Origin: a virus
Length of the DNA: 22,148 nucleotides
Reading direction: 5' to 3' (one strand)
Virus record (IMG/VR): IMGVR_UViG_3300048837_000597
Location: 1 to 22,148 of that record
Position numbers and translations under genes: made by a program. This document shows, in pieces, positions 17,277 to 22,148 of the stretch; position 1 is the first letter of the stretch, and the number at the start of each line of letters is the position of its first letter. The notes under the pieces were generated by a model that saw only the letters and a program-made list of their open reading frames with translations, did not search any database and was not told where the DNA came from.

Positions 17277-17342
17277 CAATTAGCTCAGGGAGAGGTGCGC
17301 CCTGGCGTTCCGCAAGCCGGCCATCGAGCCGGCTTTTTCATT
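17277..17342 (+). ncRNA. candidate small RNA, about 65 nt
   Basis: A good promoter (17243-17270) is followed within 75 bases by a strong rho-independent terminator, with no ORF between. The RNA would hold a hairpin CAGGG/CCCTG (about 17286-17304) and then the terminator stem AAGCCGGC/GCCGGCTT with a T run. The start resembles a tRNA D-arm (TTAGCTCAGGGAGAGG), but no T-loop or cloverleaf can be drawn. A short transcript just before a long untranslated region could act as antisense, decoy or leader RNA. Confidence 0.5.
17315..17341 (+). terminator. rho-independent terminator
   Basis: Stem AAGCCGGC/GCCGGCTT with a six-base loop CATCGA, followed by TTTTT. It ends the short transcript from the promoter at 17243. 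Confidence 0.75.
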
Positions 17343-17344
17343 TC

Positions 17345-17879
17345 CGATCCTCCTGCAGCGCGGATCTCCCTCCCTTTCGGGCCGTGCTGTTTTGCCCGCC
17401 GGCCTGGTGCTGGCGGGCTTCTTACTTCGGCACCCCGCGCCGTCGGCCTTGCGCTGAAAAGGATATAGCGGCCCCAGCCTGGGCCAGATCGGGAGGAAAC
17501 CGGGCGACACCGGGCCTTGATCCGAGCCGCGCCACCGAATACCAGGTGACGCAAGAAACCCTCTCTACATGCACCACACAGATATGCCGACCTCGGGCAT
17601 GGCGATGCACGCCCACGGAGGGGCAGCGCGTGACGCCACGATACGGCGTGAGGGTAATACGGTGCAGGTTCCCTGCGATGCCTTCCCTTCCTGGGTGGGT
17701 GCAGGGAGAACGGATCACGGCTTTACCCTACTATTCAAACATTCTTACGAATACACGAATACTAGGACTATTCAAACAAACGTAGGAATAGTCAAGAACA
17801 GACCTGCGGCGCCTGTCAGGATGGGGTCATCCTGAATCCGGAGTGCACCGGATGAGCCGCACTATATAAGCAGAAGCTA
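17345..17879. other. non-coding region before the packaging genes (possible cos region)
   Basis: About 535 bases without an ORF I can support. It contains a direct repeat ACTATTCAAACA (17730-17741 and 17767-17778), an inverted repeat GACTATTC/GAATAGTC (17766-17773, 17786-17793), and two adjacent hairpins CAGGATG/CATCCTG (17817-17834) and ATCCGG/CCGGAT (17836-17853). HNH-TerS-TerL-portal modules are typical of cos-packaging phages, so terminase-binding and cos sites are expected near here. The exact cut site cannot be read. Confidence 0.45.
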
Positions 17880-18191
17880 ATGAGGATGCTCAAGCCATCG
17901 AGGCTCGCAACACCCGGCCGCAAGCTGGCGATCCTGGAGACAGTGCCAGGTGCCACACCACGGCAGCGCGGCCGGCCCTGGGCACGGCGCCGGGCCGCAT
18001 GGTTGCGGGAGCATCCGCTCTGCGCTCACTGCCTGCAGGCCGGCATCATCCGTCCGGCGCAGGAGGTCGACCACATCACACCGCTCTGTGAAGGCGGGCG
18101 TGACGACGAGAGCAACTTCCAGAGCCTCTGCGTCGAGTGCCATCAGGTCAAGACGGCGAACGAGGCAAAGGGTAGAGCGAGAGGATATTAG
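17880..18191 (+). CDS. HNH endonuclease of the packaging module
   Basis: 103 residues. A basic N-terminus, then LREHPLCAHCLQAG (Cys48, Cys51), EVDHITPLCEGG (Asp64-His65) and NFQSLCVECHQVKT (Asn79, Cys84, Cys87, His88): a complete zinc-supported HNH. Small HNH proteins beside terminase genes (HK97 gp74 type) are required for cos cleavage in several phages, and this is the likely job here. The ATG at 17880 has no strong ribosome site. Confidence 0.85.
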   Translation: MRMLKPSRLATPGRKLAILETVPGATPRQRGRPWARRRAAWLREHPLCAHCLQAGIIRPAQEVDHITPLCEGGRDDESNFQSLCVECHQVKTANEAKGRARGY

Positions 18192-18200
18192 GCAAGAAAT

Positions 18201-18273
18201 AACTGTACGTAAATACAGTTGCCAACTGGAATGGAAACAGCAAGGCCGATAAGTGCGCTAACACTTATCGGCC
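18201..18273 (+). repeat. two strong hairpins between the HNH genes
   Basis: AACTGTA/TACAGTT with loop CGTAAA (18201-18220), and a perfect 12-base stem, GGCCGATAAGTG with CACTTATCGGCC and loop CGCTAA (18244-18273). They separate the packaging HNH from the second HNH gene; the second could be a weak terminator or part of an inserted element. Confidence 0.6.
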
Positions 18274-18306
18274 TCTAATCACAACAACCTGGATGAGAGG
18301 TCATCA

Positions 18307-19134
18307 GTGACTGAGGCGAATTATAAGCGCTTCCGGTGCAGCCATTGCGCCGTTGAGTTTGAGGCAATCAAAGAAAAGCGGTATTGCACCAAGAAGTGCA
18401 ACAGGGCCGCAATAAGCAAGAACAAGTCGAGCGTATCAAGGGCTGAGTATTTGGCTAAGGTGCGCGAGCATTCGGCCTGCAAGTTCACTTGCGAGCATTG
18501 CGGCAAGGAAGCGCATCGCAAACTGAGCGGCACAAACAAGAAGAAGGGGATCGTTAATCGGTTCTGTTCGATGCAATGCAAGAAGGATGCTGCTGCAGCA
18601 GAGCGGCCAGCGCCTTATTCGCCATGTCACGCCGGGTATTGCGGTACATGCGGCAAGCCATTCGTATCTAAGCGCAAGAAAGTCTATTGCAGCGAGCAAT
18701 GTAGGCCGGCCGCTCAATACGTGAGCATCGCGCCAGAAGCTAGGCTTTGCAAGTGCTGCGGTAATGAATATAAGCCCGCATTTACTGGCGGGAGGCCAAA
18801 TGAGTATTGCAGCCAAACCTGCTTTGACTTAGTTAGTGCGGCAATAAGAAGGGCTGCCAAAGCAAAGCGCGAGGCAAAGCTGAAGGGCGCGACTATTGAG
18901 AACGTTGACCCGTTTAAGGTATTCGACAGGGATAAGTGGCGATGCCAGCTATGCGGAGTAAAGACTCCAAAGAGTAAGCGCGGAACGTATGACGATGATG
19001 CGCCAGAGCTGGATCACATCATTCCCCTGGCTAAAGGCGGCGAGCACTCGTATTGCAATACGCAGTGCTCATGCCGCAAGTGCAATGGATTGAAGTCTGA
19101 CAAGCCCATGGGGCAGATGCTCCTAGTTGGATGA
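18307..19134 (+). CDS. HNH endonuclease with four N-terminal zinc fingers
   Basis: 275 residues. Four successive CxxC...CxxxC fingers are seen: Cys 11/14/27/31, 62/65/87/91, 112/115/128/132 and 148/151/168/172. A basic helix (RRAAKAKREAKLKG) and a C-terminal HNH domain follow: FDRDKWRCQLCG (Cys213, Cys216), ELDHIIPLAKGG (Asp236-His237) and CSCRKCNGLKSD. Repeated fingers probably give DNA recognition, as in phage homing endonucleases. The base composition is visibly more AT-rich than the flanks and it separates the packaging HNH from TerS, so I infer an inserted free-standing homing nuclease. Start GTG at 18307 after GAGAGG. Confidence 0.8.
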   Translation: MTEANYKRFRCSHCAVEFEAIKEKRYCTKKCNRAAISKNKSSVSRAEYLAKVREHSACKFTCEHCGKEAHRKLSGTNKKKGIVNRFCSMQCKKDAAAAERPAPYSPCHAGYCGTCGKPFVSKRKKVYCSEQCRPAAQYVSIAPEARLCKCCGNEYKPAFTGGRPNEYCSQTCFDLVSAAIRRAAKAKREAKLKGATIENVDPFKVFDRDKWRCQLCGVKTPKSKRGTYDDDAPELDHIIPLAKGGEHSYCNTQCSCRKCNGLKSDKPMGQMLLVG

Positions 19135-19248
19135 GGGCAGGGGGCTATCAGGTCTCTGGAGCTTTTCAATCCGGTAACCGCGCGGTATCCCATGCGCGGA
19201 AAAAATTCCCCTATTAAATCAATCACGTTGCACTAGGAGAATCATCAA

Positions 19249-19575
19249 ATGGCCGGAGTTAAGGGTAGAAGTGGCGGAAAGCGTCCGAATACTGGCGGCG
19301 CTCGTCCTGGTGCGGGGCGAAAGCCGAATCCGCCCATCGAGATGACGGTGATTGGCGCGCATGAAGATCCTAAAGCCTTCCTGTTCTCGGTCATGAACGA
19401 CACTTCGATGGATGGCAAGGCGCGGCTGGATGCTGCCAAGGCGCTGATGCCCTACATCCACCCGCGTATTGGCGAGAGCGGCAAGAAGGAAGCCCGGCAA
19501 GCCGCTGCCGGGAAGGTAGCGAAGGGCAAGTTTTCTCCTGCTGCGGCACCGAAGCTGGTTGTAAACAACAAGTAG
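19249..19575 (+). CDS. terS: terminase small subunit
   Basis: 108 residues. MAGVKGRSGGKRPNTGGARP then GAGRKPNPP is the basic Gly-rich start frequently found in phage small terminases; a helical core (MDGKARLDAAKALMPYIHPR) and a Lys/Ala tail follow. It is immediately before TerL. It should bind the packaging site and direct TerL. AGGAGA precedes the ATG. The ~110 bases before it hold no gene. Confidence 0.8.
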   Translation: MAGVKGRSGGKRPNTGGARPGAGRKPNPPIEMTVIGAHEDPKAFLFSVMNDTSMDGKARLDAAKALMPYIHPRIGESGKKEARQAAAGKVAKGKFSPAAAPKLVVNNK

Positions 19576-19579
19576 CCGT

Positions 19580-21238
19580 ATGGATTGGGATACTTCCTGT
19601 CCTGATTGGGAGGGCAGGGTACGGCGGCGCGAGTCGCTGATACCGTTTTCGCCGCTGTTTCCGGTTGAGGCGGAAGACGCCATGCGCGTGTTCCGGGAAC
19701 TGCGGATAGTCGATGCTCCAGGTTCTCCGGCAATGGCGGACGCCAGCCGGGAATGGATCACGGATTTCGTATCGCATGTATTCGGGTCGCTTAACCCTGA
19801 GATCGGGAAGCGGCTGATTACGGAATTTTTCTTGCTCATCAGCAAGAAGAATAGCAAGAGCACGACCGCCGCTGCCATCATGTTGACGGCGCTGATTCGG
19901 AACTGGCGGCAATCGGCCGAATACCTGATTCTCGCGCCCACGGTAGAGATTGCCAACAACTCCTTCTACCCGGCTCGTGACATGGTGCGGGCGGACGAAG
20001 AACTGTCCGCCTTGTTCATGGTGCAGGATCACATTCGCACCATTACGCACCGTGAGACCAATTCCACGCTCAAGGTGGTGGCGGCTGACAGCGAGACGGT
20101 CGGCGGCAAGAAGGCTACCGGCATCCTGATTGACGAACTCTGGCTCTTCGGCAAGCGGCCGAATGCCGAAAACATGCTGCGGGAAGCCTGTGGCGGGCTT
20201 GCCAGCAGGCCCGAGGGCTTTGTCATATACCTGAGCACCCAATCGGACGACGCGCCCGCTGGCGTCTTCCGGGACAAGCTCCTGTACGCCCGCAAGGTGC
20301 GGGACGGGCTGGTCAAGGATCGGCAATTCCTGCCGGTACTGTACGAATTTCCTGATGCGATGGTGAAGGCCGGTGAACACAAGCGGCCGGAGAACTTCTA
20401 CATCACCAATCCGAATTTGGGCGCCTCGGTATCCGAAGAATTCCTGGTGCGCGAACTCGCCAAGGCCGAGGAAACCGGACAGGAAAGCCTGATCGGCTAT
20501 CTGTCCAAGCACCTCAACATTGAGATTGGTCTTGCTCTCAAATCGGACAGGTGGGCGGGCGCGGAATTCTGGGAAAGTCAGGCGCGGCCCGACATCACCC
20601 TGGACGCCATCCTCGCCCGCTGCGACGTTATCGACATCGGGATTGATGGCGGCGGGCTGGATGACCTGCTTGGCCTGGCCGTGCTGGGGCGCGACGCCGC
20701 AACCGGCGAATGGCTGCATTGGGGCCACGCCTGGGCGCACCCCTCGGTCATGGAACGCAGGAAATCCGAGGCTGCGCGATTTGTCGACTTCGAGAAGGAC
20801 GGCGATTTGACAATCGTGCGCGCCATGGGTGACGACATCGTGGGCGTGGTCGATATTTGCCGGCGCATTGAAGACGCCGGCCTGCTCGACAAGATCGGCG
20901 TCGACCCCTACGCAATCGGCGGCATCCTCGACGCACTAGAGGCCGCCGGCATCCCCAAGGACAAGATCATTGGCATTCCGCAGGGCTGGAAGATGGTCGG
21001 CGCGATCAAGACCGCTGAACGCAGGCTCGCCGAAGGCGGATTCATTCATGGAGGCTCAAAAATGATGGCGTGGTCAGTCGGAAACGCGAAGGTAGAGCCA
21101 AAGGGCAACGCCATTGCCATCACCAAGCAGGCGGCCGGGTACGCGAAGATTGATCCGCTCATGGCGCTGTTCAATGCCACGTCCCTGATGGCGCTCAATC
21201 CCGAATCGCAGTCAGTTGCCGGGGTGATTCTGCTATGA
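19580..21238 (+). CDS. terL: terminase large subunit (HK97-type, Terminase_1)
   Basis: 552 residues, full length for the family. The ATPase has a Walker A-like SKKNSKST (88-95), ILIDELW with the Walker B Asp-Glu (185-186), and LSTQSDDAPAG as the coupling region. The C-terminal nuclease has DIGIDGGGLDDL as its first acidic cluster and further acidic patches (MGDDIVGVVD; GVDPYAIGGILD). It packages DNA into proheads and cuts at the termini. The start is four bases after the terS stop with a poor ribosome site, so coupling is likely. The stop overlaps the portal ATG. Confidence 0.95.
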   Translation: MDWDTSCPDWEGRVRRRESLIPFSPLFPVEAEDAMRVFRELRIVDAPGSPAMADASREWITDFVSHVFGSLNPEIGKRLITEFFLLISKKNSKSTTAAAIMLTALIRNWRQSAEYLILAPTVEIANNSFYPARDMVRADEELSALFMVQDHIRTITHRETNSTLKVVAADSETVGGKKATGILIDELWLFGKRPNAENMLREACGGLASRPEGFVIYLSTQSDDAPAGVFRDKLLYARKVRDGLVKDRQFLPVLYEFPDAMVKAGEHKRPENFYITNPNLGASVSEEFLVRELAKAEETGQESLIGYLSKHLNIEIGLALKSDRWAGAEFWESQARPDITLDAILARCDVIDIGIDGGGLDDLLGLAVLGRDAATGEWLHWGHAWAHPSVMERRKSEAARFVDFEKDGDLTIVRAMGDDIVGVVDICRRIEDAGLLDKIGVDPYAIGGILDALEAAGIPKDKIIGIPQGWKMVGAIKTAERRLAEGGFIHGGSKMMAWSVGNAKVEPKGNAIAITKQAAGYAKIDPLMALFNATSLMALNPESQSVAGVILL

Positions 21239-22148
21239 GCCTGATGGAGCGGCTGAAGGCCGCGTTTCGCCCGAAGGCCGAAGGCGAATCCCTCTCCATG
21301 CCCGACATCCGCAAGGGCACCGAACTATTTGAATGGCTCACCGGCGGCATGTCATCGGCCGGCGTGGCCGTCACCGAACAGACCGCCATGCGAGTGTCTG
21401 CGGTGTACGCCTGCGTCAACCTTGTCGGCGGCTCGATTGCCAGCCTTCCGCTTCCGGTTTATCGCCGGACACAGGACGGGCGCGAGCGCGCGGATCATGA
21501 AATATGGTGGATGCTGAACGAACAGCCGCACCCATGCTGGGGCGCGGGCACCTTCTGGGAATACCTGACGGCATCCAAGCTGCTGCTTGGCGATGCCTAT
21601 GCCCGCATCCTGCGCGCATCGAGACTGTCGGATCGCATCGTCGGGTTCGAGCCGCTGCACAAATCGCGCATCACCACGCAAAAGCTGAATGGGCGCCTTG
21701 TTTACTTCTATCAGGAAGACGACGGCGGCGTCATCGGCATAGACCAGGACGACATGCTGCACATTCCCGGCCCCGGCTTCGATGGCCTTGCCGGCATGAG
21801 CCAGATTCGTCACGCCTTGCGCAACTCGGCGGGCGTGGCCCTGGCTGCGGACGAGTTTTCCGCCTCCTTCTTCAAGAATGGCGCCCGGCCCGACTTCGCG
21901 CTTGAAGTGCCCGGCAAAGTGACGCCGGAACAGCAGGACATGATCCGCAATACGTGGAAGGATCGGCATGGCGGCGTGGAAAACGCCCACCTTCCCGCGC
22001 TCATGGTGGGCGGGGCGAAGGTTCACGAACTGACCATGAACGCCGAGGACGCGCAGCTACTCGATACCCGCCGATTCCAGGTCGAAGACATCGCCCGCGT
22101 GTTCGGTGTGCCGCCGCACATGATCGGGCATACCGACAAGACGACGAG
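21235..22148 (+). CDS. HK97-type portal protein, 5' part
   Basis: 304 residues to the window edge, still open. MSLMERLKAAFRPKAEGESL, AVTEQTAMRVSAVYACVNLV, SIASLPLPVYRR, LLLGDAYARILRAS, DDMLHIPGPGFDG and FQVEDIARVFGVPPHMIGHT are the successive conserved blocks of the Phage_portal family (HK97 gp3), usually ~400 residues. The portal forms the dodecameric DNA gate and docks the terminase. It overlaps terL by ATGA. Confidence 0.95.
   Translation, partial: MSLMERLKAAFRPKAEGESLSMPDIRKGTELFEWLTGGMSSAGVAVTEQTAMRVSAVYACVNLVGGSIASLPLPVYRRTQDGRERADHEIWWMLNEQPHPCWGAGTFWEYLTASKLLLGDAYARILRASRLSDRIVGFEPLHKSRITTQKLNGRLVYFYQEDDGGVIGIDQDDMLHIPGPGFDGLAGMSQIRHALRNSAGVALAADEFSASFFKNGARPDFALEVPGKVTPEQQDMIRNTWKDRHGGVENAHLPALMVGGAKVHELTMNAEDAQLLDTRRFQVEDIARVFGVPPHMIGHTDKTT

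Noticed and set aside
17271-17345. A tRNA gene, suggested by TTAGCTCAGGGAGAGG
   Set aside because: Only a D-arm-like stretch is present; there is no T-loop, no seven-base anticodon loop and no matching acceptor stem, and the 3' hairpin is a terminator.
17569-17835. A + strand ORF of 88 codons
   Set aside because: Low-complexity start, no recognisable domain, no good ribosome site, and it runs through the repeat-rich region; treated as chance.
19391-20740. A 449-codon minus-strand ORF opposite terL
   Set aside because: terL and terS are unmistakable on the + strand; the minus frame is a GC-driven shadow.

Overview
The window is phage DNA, most likely a temperate (or formerly temperate) tailed phage or prophage of a GC-rich proteobacterium. 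A betaproteobacterial host is my guess from codon use and familiar phage families. Three lines of evidence support phage: the end of a probable lysis gene next to an integrase remnant at the left edge; a repressor/Cro switch with paired operators near 10.0-11.3 kb; and a replication, recombination, antiterminator-like, HNH, terminase and HK97-type portal series running off the right edge.

Layout. 1-784: probable lysis-gene end (+), truncated integrase (-), excisionase-like HTH protein, small membrane protein and a 26-residue ORF (-). 800-7675: an array of compact minus-strand genes separated by imperfect GC-rich inverted repeats that have the architecture of integron attC sites (RYYYAAC ... 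GTTRRRY core boxes, with extra unpaired bases in the left arm). 7671-10036: leftward early genes (membrane protein, two small proteins, DEDDy exonuclease, SSB-like protein, small coiled-coil protein) from a PL-like promoter. 10095-11330: immunity region (terminator, secreted HNH nuclease, superinfection-immunity protein, repressor, operators). 11335-14861: rightward early genes (YdaS/Cro-like protein, DUF1376 replication protein with internal iterons, RusA, NinB, Ref-like nuclease, late-regulator candidate). 14861-15000: tandem repeats and a hairpin. 15005-17083: leftward accessory operon with an LPD29 protein. 17084-17879: non-coding, with two promoters, a possible small RNA and packaging-type hairpins. 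17880-22148: HNH, a second HNH with four zinc fingers, TerS, TerL, portal (cut by the window).

The main observation is the array. I count 14 two-armed attC-like sites and two half sites, delimiting about 15 cassettes inside one phage operon, with no integron integrase in view. All the two-armed sites whose arms can be compared point the same way (canonical on the + strand). All but one of the gene-bearing cassettes carry a gene on the minus strand, antiparallel to attC and parallel to phage early transcription. Their stop codons often lie in the recombination core itself, or the ORF runs through attC and ends at the next gene's start. The exception is a + strand two-gene, toxin-antitoxin-like cassette with its own promoter. 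Recognisable cassette products are two methyltransferases, a DHH phosphoesterase and several zinc-binding small proteins. This looks like a phage accessory region assembled by, or exchangeable through, integron-type recombination.
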